Source: Actinoplanes philippinensis (lineage in GTDB: Bacteria; Actinomycetota; Actinomycetes; Mycobacteriales; Micromonosporaceae). From it: a stretch of DNA of 64,000 bases. The stretch spans positions 62,001 to 126,000 of the forward strand of contig NZ_FONV01000010.1 in assembly GCF_900113015.1 (NCBI RefSeq). Reading direction: 5' to 3'. Below the pieces are notes generated by a model. That model worked only from the letters and a program-made list of their open reading frames with translations. It did no database searches and was not told the DNA's origin. A program made the position numbers and the translations under genes. Below are positions 26,191 through 34,784 of this stretch, in pieces (position 1 is the first letter of the stretch; the number at the start of each line of letters is the position of its first letter).

Positions 26191-26940
26191 TCAGCGCGAG
26201 CCGTGGCCGCCGCGGACCGGCGTGCTCGTGCTCGTGCTCGGGCTCGGGCTCACCGGGGTGCTGGGGGCCGACGGCTTCGCCGTGCCGAATCCGGACCGGT
26301 CCCCGGGCTTGTCGCCGGGACGGTCGCCGGGCTTGCCGGGCTGCCGCTCCGCGGGGCGCCCGTAGTCACGCCCGTGGTCGCGTCCGTAGTCACCACCGTG
26401 GTCGCGCCCGTAGTCGTTCCCGTGGTCCGGGCGGCCCTGGCCGGGACGGTCGTAGTCCGGGCGGCCATGGTCCGGGCGGTCGTGCCCCTTGCCGTGACCA
26501 GGGCGGTTGTAGCGCGGGTAGTAGGGGTGCACGTAACCCGGGCGGCCCGGGCGGAACTGTCCCACCCACGTCGGGCGGTACTGGACCGGGAACTCACAGA
26601 CGGCGCTCAGCGGAACAGCGAATCCGAGGCGGTCCCAGTCGTCGTAGCTGGCCGCCTGCAGCGCCCAGGCGCCGCGGCGGAGGCCCACCCGCACCGGGGC
26701 GCACTTGTGGACGTCCCAGTAGGCGTTGCGCTCACCGAACCGGCCGGACCGCTGGCACGCCTTGGCCGTCCGGTAGTAGCCGGCGATCTGCACGCCCTCA
26801 CGCAGCTGGATCTGACGCGGCCCCGGGTTGGTGGCCGGCGCGCTGTCGACGGGAGCCGCCTGAACCGGCCCGGCCCCGACCGCCAGCGCGGTGAGAAGAC
26901 CGAATCCACCCATGGTCATCATCCGGGCGAGCTTTTTCAT
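26191..26940 (-). CDS. Secreted protein with Gly/Asp/Arg/His-rich repeats
   Basis: The 249-residue product has a signal peptide (MKKLARMMTMGGFGLLTALA, cut near VQAAP). A folded part (about 40-130) contains IAGYYRTAKACQRSGRFGER, YWDVHKCAPVRVG and a third cysteine in VCEFPVQY. A low-complexity tail of DYGRDHG and GRPDHG units follows and ends in Ser/Thr/Pro. The repeats are rich in His and Asp and could bind metal or polysaccharide (inference). The family is not recognised. Confidence 0.65.
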   Translation of the reverse strand: MKKLARMMTMGGFGLLTALAVGAGPVQAAPVDSAPATNPGPRQIQLREGVQIAGYYRTAKACQRSGRFGERNAYWDVHKCAPVRVGLRRGAWALQAASYDDWDRLGFAVPLSAVCEFPVQYRPTWVGQFRPGRPGYVHPYYPRYNRPGHGKGHDRPDHGRPDYDRPGQGRPDHGNDYGRDHGGDYGRDHGRDYGRPAERQPGKPGDRPGDKPGDRSGFGTAKPSAPSTPVSPSPSTSTSTPVRGGHGSR

Positions 26941-27407
26941 CGCAATTCCTTCCGACGGGCTTTGGTCGTGCCTTTCGGGATGGAAAACACGATTGACGCC
27001 ACGCCGGATGTCGATCGGGCGGATATTGCCGGACGCCGGACCGGCCTTCGACGGCCATCCGTTCAGTGGACCGCGCCGGTGAGACCCGCCGATAGACGAG
27101 CGGAATTCACGACAACCGGCGCGGTCCGCCGTTCCGATCGGCCGTCACCTACCTGACGTAGGGCGCCCGGTCGGTACCTGTCACCTTCCCGCCGAGCCCC
27201 GCTCGTCCGTCCGGCCATCCACCGGCGGCTGAAATCACGACGGCCACTTGGCCACACGTCGGCCGATCCGTGTCGCCCCTCCCCCGAAATAGTTCACACA
27301 AGGGTATTTCGGCACCTTGCACGACGGCGGTTCGGCTGGTAGTCGGCCCCCGCGCGTAGAAAATAGACGTTCCTGATGCAGGCCGACATTTCTGGCAGGT
27401 TGTTCCC
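26941..27407. other. Intergenic region, 467 bases
   Basis: This divergent region separates the secreted-protein gene (leftward) and the 95-residue gene (rightward). It should contain both promoters. Short open frames on either strand lack convincing coding character. No convincing operator, RNA gene or repeat was found. Confidence 0.4.
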
Positions 27408-27695
27408 ATGCACGAAGTCGATACCACCCTGCCGGCTCGCTGGCGAGCGGCGTACAAGGCGGCGCTGGCGCTGCTGGAGAGCGACCAGCCGTACAGCGAT
27501 CCGTCGGATCCCGTCGCGCGCGCCCGGGTGCAGCGCGCACGCACCGACACGCGCCGGTGGATCCGCATGCAGAAGCTGCTCGCCCAGGCCGGCGGGCTCT
27601 CTCCGGTCCAGCGGTTCTTCGTCGACCAGATCCCGGACAACTGGCGCGAGATCGACCTGCAGCGTCAGCGGCGCCTGCGCAACCGGCGGGACTGA
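27408..27695 (+). CDS. Small protein resembling a single helicase-associated domain
   Basis: The 95-residue, highly charged protein contains DTRRWIRMQKLLAQAGGLSP followed by VQRFFVDQIPDNWRE. The spacing of Trp, Gln, Gly-Leu-Ser and the final Trp resembles the helicase-associated (HA, PF03457) repeat, whose pattern is roughly LGxWVxxQRxxxxxGxLSxER and later a Trp. HA domains usually occur as tandem repeats after a helicase; here one unit stands alone. The similarity was judged by eye and may be wrong. No partner gene is obvious. Confidence 0.55.
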   Translation: MHEVDTTLPARWRAAYKAALALLESDQPYSDPSDPVARARVQRARTDTRRWIRMQKLLAQAGGLSPVQRFFVDQIPDNWREIDLQRQRRLRNRRD

Positions 27696-27718
27696 CACCA
27701 CCCCGGCGGCCGGCCGCC

Positions 27719-28273
27719 TCAACTCGGCCCGATCTCGTCGGCGAAGCCGCCGGACAGCTGCTCCCCCATGCCCGGCACGTCCATGGCCTGCGGATGTTCA
27801 GCCCAGAGCGCCCGCAGCTGGCTCTGCAGGAACAGCGTGATCCGGTGCCGGAAGTCGTGATCGAAGACGGCCAGGTTCTCGACCTGCCGCTGCAGCGCCT
27901 CCCGTTTGATCGACAGGCCGCCGACGGCGTCCTCGTACCGCTGCTGCGCCTGGAGCCGTAACTGCTCGGCGTAGACGGAACCGTTGGACACGATGCGCTC
28001 GGCCTCGGCCCGCGCGTCGGACAGGAGCCGGTCGGCCTCGGTGCGCACCTCGTCGGCGTACGTCTGCGCCTCCGTGAGGATCCGGTCGGCGCGGGCCTGC
28101 GCCTCGGCCACGTGGTCGTCGGCGGTGCGCTGAGCCAGAGCCAGGATCGCGATCGCACGGTCCGACGGCGCCGGTTGGGGCTCGGGATCGGGAGCCGGCT
28201 GGTGTGCCGTCGACGCCTGGTAGACGGTGACGCCGTCGGCCTCGCGGCGATGCAGCATCACCTCGGTCTCCAT
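27719..28273 (-). CDS. DivIVA/SepIVA-like coiled-coil protein
   Basis: From ATG 28273 the product is 184 residues (an in-frame GTG at 28279 is also well placed behind AAGGG). After a short variable start with a Pro-rich linker, residues about 45-130 form a long coiled coil with AQRTADDHVAEAQARADRIL, then TEAQTYADEVRTEADRLLSD and AEAERIV. These AEA-x-A-DRI heptads are the style of the C-terminal part of DivIVA/Wag31 and SepIVA cell-division or polar-growth proteins. The membrane-binding DivIVA N-terminus is not evident, so the role is tentative. Confidence 0.65.
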   Translation of the reverse strand: METEVMLHRREADGVTVYQASTAHQPAPDPEPQPAPSDRAIAILALAQRTADDHVAEAQARADRILTEAQTYADEVRTEADRLLSDARAEAERIVSNGSVYAEQLRLQAQQRYEDAVGGLSIKREALQRQVENLAVFDHDFRHRITLFLQSQLRALWAEHPQAMDVPGMGEQLSGGFADEIGPS

Positions 28274-28805
28274 GATCACGACGGACACCCTTCGCCTGCG
28301 AGAGACGGCACGGAACCGGTCGTACCGGCGTCTTGAGACATCCGTGGGAACCTTTCTCGGATCAGGAGGCCGGGGTGGAGACCCGTCGGCCGCGACCGGG
28401 TGATTCCCTTTAAATCGTTCGGAAACGGTCAAAGGAAGCAAATCCTTGTCCGACCGTTCGCATGAACCTGAGCCTTTTCTCACTCGTTCGGTCTCCCTCA
28501 GCCGGGCCACGGCACCCCTCGATCAGCGGCGGAAACCGACGATCAGACCGCGCGGCCGGGGCCATTCGGGCGACCGTAATCGTCGGCCACCGCGGGAGAG
28601 GAGATCATTCACGTCACCGGGACGAAACCACCGGAGAATTGGGCCGATCGGGTATTCGCGGACGCTCGTTCTGCCGTCAACGGTGGACCCTCGACTGACA
28701 TCCCCCGTCGTCGGCGATGAGTTTCCTGTGCTGAGAGACGAGTTTCGGCGAATTCGAAATTCGATGATCCGCTATCCGGGAAACGTACCACCAAGGATGG
28801 AAGTC
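28274..28805. other. Intergenic region, 532 bases
   Basis: This stretch lies upstream of the coiled-coil gene (leftward) and the small-protein gene (rightward). It contains A/T-richer patches such as CCCTTTAAATCG (near 28408) and CGAATTCGAAATTCG (near 28749) that could be promoter elements. No convincing gene, RNA or repeat was recognised. Confidence 0.4.
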
Positions 28806-28850
28806 ATGAAAGAAGGTAATGCCGCGGAACACTCGGCGGGTGAATCATGA
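28806..28850 (+). CDS. Possible 14-codon upstream leader peptide
   Basis: ATG 28806 opens a 14-codon frame (MKEGNAAEHSAGES) whose TGA overlaps the start of the next gene as ATGA. AAGGATGG lies just upstream as a possible ribosome binding site. It could simply deliver ribosomes to the downstream start. No repeated-codon attenuation signature is present. Coding status is uncertain. Confidence 0.25.
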   Translation: MKEGNAAEHSAGES

Positions 28851-29164
28851 CAGCGCCCGGCAACTACCACATGTACTTCCTCCTCACCCTGGCCATCGTG
28901 ATGTCCACCGGTTACGCGGTCGGCCGCATCCACCAGTGGCACCGGCACGGGGTGGAGCGTGACGAGGCGTACCGCGTCGGATATGACGAGGCGTCCCGGT
29001 CGATCATGCGATTGATGAGTGACCCGAACCGGGCCTGCCGATCGCTGAGCAGCACCACCGCCCGGCTCGCCGCGGGCCCGTACGCCTCCCGGGACACCGA
29101 CCCCGCGCCCGGCCATCGGTTCCCGGTCAACCAGCGCCGCCTGTATCCGGCCCACCGGAGCTGA
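28847..29164 (+). CDS. Small membrane-anchored protein, paralogue of 25883-26095
   Basis: The 105-residue product begins with a hydrophobic helix (HMYFLLTLAIVMSTGYAVGR). IHQWHRHGVERDEAYRVGYD follows directly, the same motif as in the 70-residue protein 3 kb upstream. The longer polar tail (from about residue 60) has no counterpart there. The function is unknown. The two genes flank a block of small lineage-specific genes. Confidence 0.6.
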   Translation: MTAPGNYHMYFLLTLAIVMSTGYAVGRIHQWHRHGVERDEAYRVGYDEASRSIMRLMSDPNRACRSLSSTTARLAAGPYASRDTDPAPGHRFPVNQRRLYPAHRS

Positions 29165-29208
29165 GCCGGCCCCGATCGGACTTCCGGTCGCCGCCTACGA
29201 TCGCGGCC

Positions 29209-29649
29209 ATGTCGATCAGCCACCGGCGGTTGCGCCTCGCGATGCTCGGGGCCGTGCTCGGATTCCTGGCCGCCGCCCTCGCCATCCGCGCGGTGGCGCC
29301 CCTCGGCGGCCTGGTGGAACAGTCCTCCGGCACCACCCTCTACGCGTCGATGATCTGGGCCGGCGTGCGTCTGACGGCTCCCCGGCTCGGCCCGTTCGCG
29401 GTCGGTGGCGTCGCCCTGGCCTGGTGCTGGGGCGCCGAGGTCTTCCAGCTCACCGGGATCCCGGCGGCGCTGTCCGCGGAGAGCCTGATCGCCCGGCTCG
29501 TGCTCGGCGCGGCATTCGACCCGGTCGACCTGATCTGGTATCCGGTCGGCGTGGTCCCACTGGTCATCGCGCACCGGTGGGCCCGCCGACGGACGGCGGA
29601 GGCCGCGGGCGGACCCGCGGCCTCCTCGATCAGCGCCCGGAGATGGTGA
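29209..29649 (+). CDS. DUF2809 membrane protein
   Basis: The 146-residue protein has about four membrane helices and the family signature GTTLYASMIWAGVRLTAP and WCWGAEVFQLTGIPA, with a later LVLGAAFDPVDLIWYPVGV. This matches DUF2809, small integral membrane proteins of unknown role. Its last 20 bases overlap the end of the convergent GH87 gene. Confidence 0.82.
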   Translation: MSISHRRLRLAMLGAVLGFLAAALAIRAVAPLGGLVEQSSGTTLYASMIWAGVRLTAPRLGPFAVGGVALAWCWGAEVFQLTGIPAALSAESLIARLVLGAAFDPVDLIWYPVGVVPLVIAHRWARRRTAEAAGGPAASSISARRW

Positions 29650-32600
29650 ACTGCGAGCCCGGCTGGATCACGACGTCGCCGTCGGCCGAACCGGTGATCT
29701 GGACGTTCGACAGCACCGCGTTGCCGCGGGCCCCGCTCATCGCCAGGATCCCCGCGCCGTTGTTCGACCTGTCGATGCGCACGTTCGTGACGGCGACGTC
29801 CGGCATGTTGCCGCCGCCGTTCTTGAACTGGATGCCGTCATAGGTCGAGTCGACGATGTCGGTGTCCCGGATGGTGACGCCGGTGATGTCCTTGGTGGAC
29901 GGGAACAGCGTGATCGCGCCGAACTCCTGGTCCTCGTTCCAGAACGCCCCGCCGGTCCGGTGGAGCCCGTTGTTGGCCAGCAGCGTGGTGCCGGAGAACG
30001 GCAGGGGGCTGTGGTCGGTGGCCAGCATGATGCCCGGGTAGTTCGCGGTGTCGTACACCAGATTGTTCTCGGCGCTGTTGTTGTGACCCCCGTAGATGGC
30101 GATGCCGTTCGCCCGCCACGGCAGCTGGACGGTGTTGTTCAGGAAGTGGTCGTCGTGGTTGATGTCGACGTTCTGATCCTTGACGTACGGGTTGGCCCAG
30201 ATCGCCAGCGCGTCGTCACCGGTGGTCCGGAACGAGGAGTTGAACACGCGCGAGTTCCGGGTGCCGTTGGAGAAGTTGATGCCGTCGGCGTACGTGTTCC
30301 GGATCCGCATGCCGGTGAACTCCACGCCGTCACCCGGGTTCCAGTAGGCGGGCGTGTCCGAGTAGTCACGGCCGACCCAGGCGCCCACGTTGACGTGCTC
30401 GATCCACACGTTGCTGATCTTCGTGTTCTTCCCGAACCGGCCGTTGAGCCCGTGCCCGCGGTTGGCCCGGTTCTGCGTGTTGCCGAAGATCGCCAGGTCG
30501 GAGATCTGGGTGTTGTCGTCGATGTCGAAGCCGACGTTGCCCTCGTGCGGATGGTTGATGTTTCCGGTCACCTGGTGCGGCTGGGTGTTGCTGTAGAGCC
30601 GGGTGTGCCACATGCCGGCGCCGCGGATCACGACGTTGCGGATGCCCTTCTGATTCCACTGACCGCGGGCCGGGTCCGGGGACAGGATCTTCTGCTCCTG
30701 GCGCCACTGGCCGGCCGGGATCCAGACGCAGGGGATCACGCCGTTCTCGTCGTCGGTCACGGCCCGCTGGATCGCGGCGGTGTCGTCGAGCCCGTCGTCG
30801 GCGACCGCGCCGTAACCGGTGATCGAGACGCAGCCGGACGGCTGGCTCAGCGCCGGTGCCACCTGCTCCAGGTCGATCAGGTCGATGATGTAGAAGCTCG
30901 CCGTGTCGCCCGAGTCGCGCTGGAGCTTGAACCGGGTGCCCGCCGGGTACGACTGTCCGAGCAGGGTGTTCGACTCGTCGAAGAGCCGCCGGGCGTCGGC
31001 CTGCGGGGTGTCGGACAGTGACTCGGTGTCGTCGGTGGTGCCGTACACCCAGCTGTTGCGCGAGCTCAGCGTCAGCTTCCGGCTGAACACGTCGTTCACG
31101 TACAGGCTGATCGTCCAGTCCTGGCCGCCGCCGCTCGCGGAGTCCGGCACCGAGTTGCGGACCACGATCGAGTTGGTCTGGTTGACCGAGGTGAACTCGA
31201 CGAACTGTCCGGTGCTGTTCAGGCGTACCGACTGGCGTCCGCTGGACTCGCTGGCGAAGTTGGTGTGCCCGAACGTGCGCAGCGGATCGGCCTGCAGCAG
31301 CGTGCCCTGGTAACGGGCGGCCTCGGCCTCGTAGGAGACGTACGGCACGGCGGCGCCACGACCGACCACGATGGAGCGGGACAGCGTGTTGTTGTTCTCG
31401 TTCGTCTCGGTGATCACACCCGCCGAGTCGGCCGTCGCGACGGCGGTCGCGCCGCCGCTGACAGCGGTCCAGGTGCCGCCGATCGTCACGGTCGTGGTGG
31501 CGCCGGCCGCGATCGCCGGGGTGGCCCCGGTGAGGGTCGACGAGCCGACCGCCACCCGGGTGGTGCTGGCGCCCGCGTCGCTGATGCCCCGGTTCTGCAC
31601 CGCGACGGTGAAGCTGACCACGGCGCCGGCCGCCGGATTGGCCGGCGTCAGGTTGATCGCGGTCACCTGCAGGTCCGGCCCCGGCGCCTGGCCGACGACG
31701 AGCTGGCCGGCCGCGGTGAAGGTGTTGTTGTCGTTGTTCGACTCGGCCACCGTGTTCGCCGGGTCGACCGTCGTCGACACGGTGTAACTGCCCTGCGGCC
31801 GGGTCCCGGCGTTGCCGGTGACGGTCGCCGAGGCGCCGGCCGCGAGCGCGGGCACGTCGGCGCGGGCCACGACGGTCCCGCCGATCTTGAAGTCCACACC
31901 GGTCGCCGCGGCGGTCACCGTGCCCGCGTTACGGACCGTGGCGGTCAGGGTGATCACGGACGTCTCGTTCGGGCTCGCCGGGCTCCACGTGGTCGAGGTG
32001 ACGACCAGATCCGGCGCCGGCGCCCAGGCGCCGATCACCTGCAGCTCGGCGATCTGGCCTCCGGGCGCGCCGGTGTTGCTGAAGAGCTGCAGACGTACGT
32101 CCGAAGCCCGCCCGCTGACCGGGATGGTGACCGTGTTCTGGTTGCCCGACGGGCTGAACCCGTAGTCGGCGCGGGCCTTCAGCTCGGTGAAGGCGGTCGC
32201 GGTGCCGGCCCGCCCCTGCACCTGGATGCTCTGCGTCCGCGGACCCCAGGCGGTGTCCGGGTTGAGCTTGACGACCAGGCCGGTGACATCGGCGTCGGCG
32301 CCGAGCTTCACCGTCAGCGTCGACGGGAACCCGGCCGACTCCCAGTAGGTGCCGACGTTGCCGTCGTTGGCGTTGGCCGCCACGAAGGTGAAGACCGCCG
32401 AGGACGCCTCGACCGCGCGGCCCACCGCCAGGTTGCCGCCGGCCGGCGGGTCCGGATCGGGGTCTACCGGCCCGGCCGTACCGTAGATCTCCAGCTCGGC
32501 GAGCTGACCCGCCGGCCAGCCGGTGTTCGCGGTGATGTGCACCCGGACGTACCGGGTGGTCGCCGCGGTGAAGTTGATCGTGACGGTGTTGCCGGTGGCC

Positions 32601-32992
32601 GGGTTGAACACCCGTCCCGCCGACGCCGAGAGCGTGCCGAACGAGGAGCCGTCGGTGCTGCCCTGCACGCTCAGGGTCTGTGTGCGGGTGGCCCACGCGG
32701 ACGCCGGCGGCAGCTTCAGCACGACCTGGTCGATCGCGGCCGTGCTGCCGAGGTCGACCTGGATCCACTGCGGGAAGACGTTGTTGGGGCTCTCCCAGTA
32801 GGAGTTCGGGTTGCCGTCGTTGACCGCGGACGCCGGCTGGGCCCCGAGGGCGCCGCTGGCGGAGACCGCCTTACCGATCGCGAGGTTGGGTCCACCGGCG
32901 GCGTGCGCGGCCACCGGGGCGAGACCGAGGACGGTCAGTCCGGCCGCGAGGGCCACGCTGACCAGCCGTCTGCTGAGGGATATCGGCTTCAT
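29630..32992 (-). CDS. Secreted multidomain GH87 alpha-1,3-glucanase
   Basis: The 1120-residue enzyme has a signal peptide (RRLVSVALAAGLTVLGLAPV, cut near AHAAG). Two discoidin (F5/8 type C) domains follow (about 35-155 and 170-315), then two CARDB-type domains (about 325-525) and a carbohydrate-binding domain (about 540-695). A right-handed beta-helix of the GH87 mycodextranase/alpha-1,3-glucanase type completes it, with acidic residues in YADGINFSNGT and RTTGDDALAIW. GH87 enzymes hydrolyse alpha-1,3-glucan, a fungal cell-wall and biofilm polymer. Many accessory domains suggest binding to insoluble substrate. ATG 32992 is chosen because the signal peptide starts there. Confidence 0.85.
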   Translation of the reverse strand: MKPISLSRRLVSVALAAGLTVLGLAPVAAHAAGGPNLAIGKAVSASGALGAQPASAVNDGNPNSYWESPNNVFPQWIQVDLGSTAAIDQVVLKLPPASAWATRTQTLSVQGSTDGSSFGTLSASAGRVFNPATGNTVTINFTAATTRYVRVHITANTGWPAGQLAELEIYGTAGPVDPDPDPPAGGNLAVGRAVEASSAVFTFVAANANDGNVGTYWESAGFPSTLTVKLGADADVTGLVVKLNPDTAWGPRTQSIQVQGRAGTATAFTELKARADYGFSPSGNQNTVTIPVSGRASDVRLQLFSNTGAPGGQIAELQVIGAWAPAPDLVVTSTTWSPASPNETSVITLTATVRNAGTVTAAATGVDFKIGGTVVARADVPALAAGASATVTGNAGTRPQGSYTVSTTVDPANTVAESNNDNNTFTAAGQLVVGQAPGPDLQVTAINLTPANPAAGAVVSFTVAVQNRGISDAGASTTRVAVGSSTLTGATPAIAAGATTTVTIGGTWTAVSGGATAVATADSAGVITETNENNNTLSRSIVVGRGAAVPYVSYEAEAARYQGTLLQADPLRTFGHTNFASESSGRQSVRLNSTGQFVEFTSVNQTNSIVVRNSVPDSASGGGQDWTISLYVNDVFSRKLTLSSRNSWVYGTTDDTESLSDTPQADARRLFDESNTLLGQSYPAGTRFKLQRDSGDTASFYIIDLIDLEQVAPALSQPSGCVSITGYGAVADDGLDDTAAIQRAVTDDENGVIPCVWIPAGQWRQEQKILSPDPARGQWNQKGIRNVVIRGAGMWHTRLYSNTQPHQVTGNINHPHEGNVGFDIDDNTQISDLAIFGNTQNRANRGHGLNGRFGKNTKISNVWIEHVNVGAWVGRDYSDTPAYWNPGDGVEFTGMRIRNTYADGINFSNGTRNSRVFNSSFRTTGDDALAIWANPYVKDQNVDINHDDHFLNNTVQLPWRANGIAIYGGHNNSAENNLVYDTANYPGIMLATDHSPLPFSGTTLLANNGLHRTGGAFWNEDQEFGAITLFPSTKDITGVTIRDTDIVDSTYDGIQFKNGGGNMPDVAVTNVRIDRSNNGAGILAMSGARGNAVLSNVQITGSADGDVVIQPGSQFTISGR

Positions 32993-33231
32993 GAGGTCCG
33001 TCCTGTCGGACCGGCGCAGGAGCCACCCAGCAGAGGGACGCCGCCACGCCGAGGGGGAAGGGATTCGGCAGTGCAAATTTTTCGTCACTCTGCTGACTTT
33101 TTGCGTGACGAGGCATTCAATGTTTCAGATATGTCATCGGTTCGTCAACGCTGTGCGTCCAGAACGTGCAGCGCCGTGGCTGGGCTTGGTGCGCGGCCCT
33201 ACAGTCGGGCCACAGTGGCGAGAGGATCGGC

Positions 33232-33996
33232 ATGTCGTTGGGCGACTACTTCGAGGTGCTGGCCTGGGGCACTGCTCTGGTGAGCGCCGGAATCGCCGTC
33301 CTCTGGGCGGCACGTGACCGCGCCGATCGCCGGACGGCCGCGGCCCGGGTCACGGCGGTGGAGATCGACCCGTACCACGCGATCGCCCGAACCGGCCGAA
33401 CAGCCGACATGGACCGTGCGGCCGCGGCGGCGCTACTGCTCGACGGCCGGGTGCAGATCGACGCCGAGGGTTTGCTGTCGCTGCCCGCGGACGGCGGGCC
33501 GGACGTGCCGCCCGATCATCCGGTCGAGGTCGCCGTGCTGGACGCCCTCAGCCGGCGGGAGAAGCCGACCGCCCTCAGCGCGCTGACCGAGCGCCACAGC
33601 CGCTTCCTGGCCGAACAGGACACGAGGGCCGGGGTGCCGGAGTGGCTGCGCAGCAGATGGGCCCACCACAATCCCAGCGACCATCTGCAGATGGCGGCGG
33701 CCACGATCGCCCTGTTCCTGCCGTTCGCCTGGGCCGCCCCCATGCTGTGGGGCGAGCATCCGGACGGCCTGTTCGTGGGCGTCTTCGACTACTTCTTCCT
33801 GTCCCTGTTCCTCGGCCTGACACTGCTCAGCATCGTCGTGATGACCTGGCCCGAACGCCGCGACCACTTCCGGCCACATTTCACCCGCGTCCCACCACCA
33901 CCGGCCCTGACAGCCATGGACGAGACCCGCACCCGCCGGCTCCGGACCAGCACCTTCCACACCGGCGCCAGCCACCACACCGCCGAACGGCGTTGA
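33232..33996 (+). CDS. Membrane protein, TIGR04222-like
   Basis: The 254-residue protein has an N-terminal helix (FEVLAWGTALVSAGIAVLWA) and a soluble middle with RAAAAALLLDGRVQIDAEGL and HPVEVAVLDALSRREKP. Two later helices follow (AAATIALFLPFAWAAPMLW and FFLSLFLGLTLLSIVVMTW) and then a basic tail. The middle resembles the TIGR04222 pattern of actinobacterial membrane proteins, where a loss-of-rank helix is followed by DGxVxxxxxGxL; this is a visual judgement. The ATG follows AGAGGATC. Confidence 0.6.
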   Translation: MSLGDYFEVLAWGTALVSAGIAVLWAARDRADRRTAAARVTAVEIDPYHAIARTGRTADMDRAAAAALLLDGRVQIDAEGLLSLPADGGPDVPPDHPVEVAVLDALSRREKPTALSALTERHSRFLAEQDTRAGVPEWLRSRWAHHNPSDHLQMAAATIALFLPFAWAAPMLWGEHPDGLFVGVFDYFFLSLFLGLTLLSIVVMTWPERRDHFRPHFTRVPPPPALTAMDETRTRRLRTSTFHTGASHHTAERR

Positions 33997-34111
33997 CGCC
34001 GCAAGCAGCAGCGACGCGCCGAGGAGTGTGGACTCGCCCGGCGAACCGCGGCATCGATGTCGGCGTACGTTCCGGTGGAGACACCGATCGTGCGCGACGG
34101 GGAGGACATCG

Positions 34112-34423
34112 ATGCAGCCGAGCCAGTTGGGCGTCGACGTGGTGGCCCTGCGCATCATGGGGTCCGATGTCGCCGCAGCCGCCGTGACGCTGCGTCAAGC
34201 CGTGAAGGCGGCCGGGGCGGGCCTCGCGCCCGCTGGTCAGCCCGGGTCCGCGGCCGGTACGGCAGCGCGCGCGGCGGAGACTGCGTGGATGGCGACCATG
34301 GACCGGATCACCGCCCGCGTGGACCGCCTCGGCCGAAAGATGACAGGCGCCGCCGACAGTTATCAGGGCGCCGATCAGGCCGGGGCGGACGAGTTTCGAT
34401 ACAGCGCATCGCAGGTGCTGTGA
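34112..34423 (+). CDS. ESX/WXG100-like small helical protein
   Basis: From ATG 34112 (GGGGAGG 6 bases upstream) the product is 103 residues, almost entirely helical. Gly/Ala-rich turns occur near the middle (AGLAPAGQPGSAAGTAARAA), then ETAWMATMDRITARVDRLGR. Size and the helix-turn-helix layout fit the EspC/WXG100 superfamily of type VII secretion substrates or chaperones, though no exact WxG is present. The stop overlaps the next start (TGATG), so the two products are likely made in equal amounts and may form a heterodimer. Confidence 0.6.
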   Translation: MQPSQLGVDVVALRIMGSDVAAAAVTLRQAVKAAGAGLAPAGQPGSAAGTAARAAETAWMATMDRITARVDRLGRKMTGAADSYQGADQAGADEFRYSASQVL

Positions 34424-34761
34424 TGAGTGAGCTGACGTTGCCGCTCCTGTTGTCGTTCGACGCCGGTCCGTGGCATGAGGCGGCGGACCGCTGGCAGCGG
34501 CTCGTGCAATCTGTCGACGATGCCACGGACCAGCTGATCAGTGGCGTTCGTGACCTCGCGTTCGCGTGGCCGGACGGGGCGGGCTCGGCCGCGACGTTTC
34601 AGGAGTCCACCGCCGCTCTCGGCGAGGTGGACAACACCTACGGCCCGGCGCGGCGCATCCAGCAGGCGATGGATCAGCATGCGTACGCGATGAGCGCGCT
34701 GCGCCAGCAGGCCGAGAGCATCGTCGAGGCCGCCCGGCAGGCCGGGCGCAGGACGACCTGA
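34423..34761 (+). CDS. WXG100-family protein
   Basis: The 112-residue protein has two long helices separated by a turn with AFAWPDGAGSAATFQESTAA; WPDG stands where WxG is found. SFDAGPWHEAADRWQRLVQS begins the first helix. This is the ESAT-6/CFP-10-like layout. It starts one base inside the stop of the preceding gene. It presumably pairs with the 34112 product and could guide or chaperone the large protein encoded next (inference). No ESX core component (EccC, EccD or similar) is in this window. Confidence 0.68.
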   Translation: MSELTLPLLLSFDAGPWHEAADRWQRLVQSVDDATDQLISGVRDLAFAWPDGAGSAATFQESTAALGEVDNTYGPARRIQQAMDQHAYAMSALRQQAESIVEAARQAGRRTT

Positions 34762-34784
34762 CGGCCGGAGCCATCAACGACAAC

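Noticed and set aside
33079..33107. TCGTCAC...GTGACGA inverted repeat upstream of the GH87 gene.
   Set aside because: The arms are only 7 bp and separated by about 14 bases, with no supporting context. It is too weak to list as an operator.
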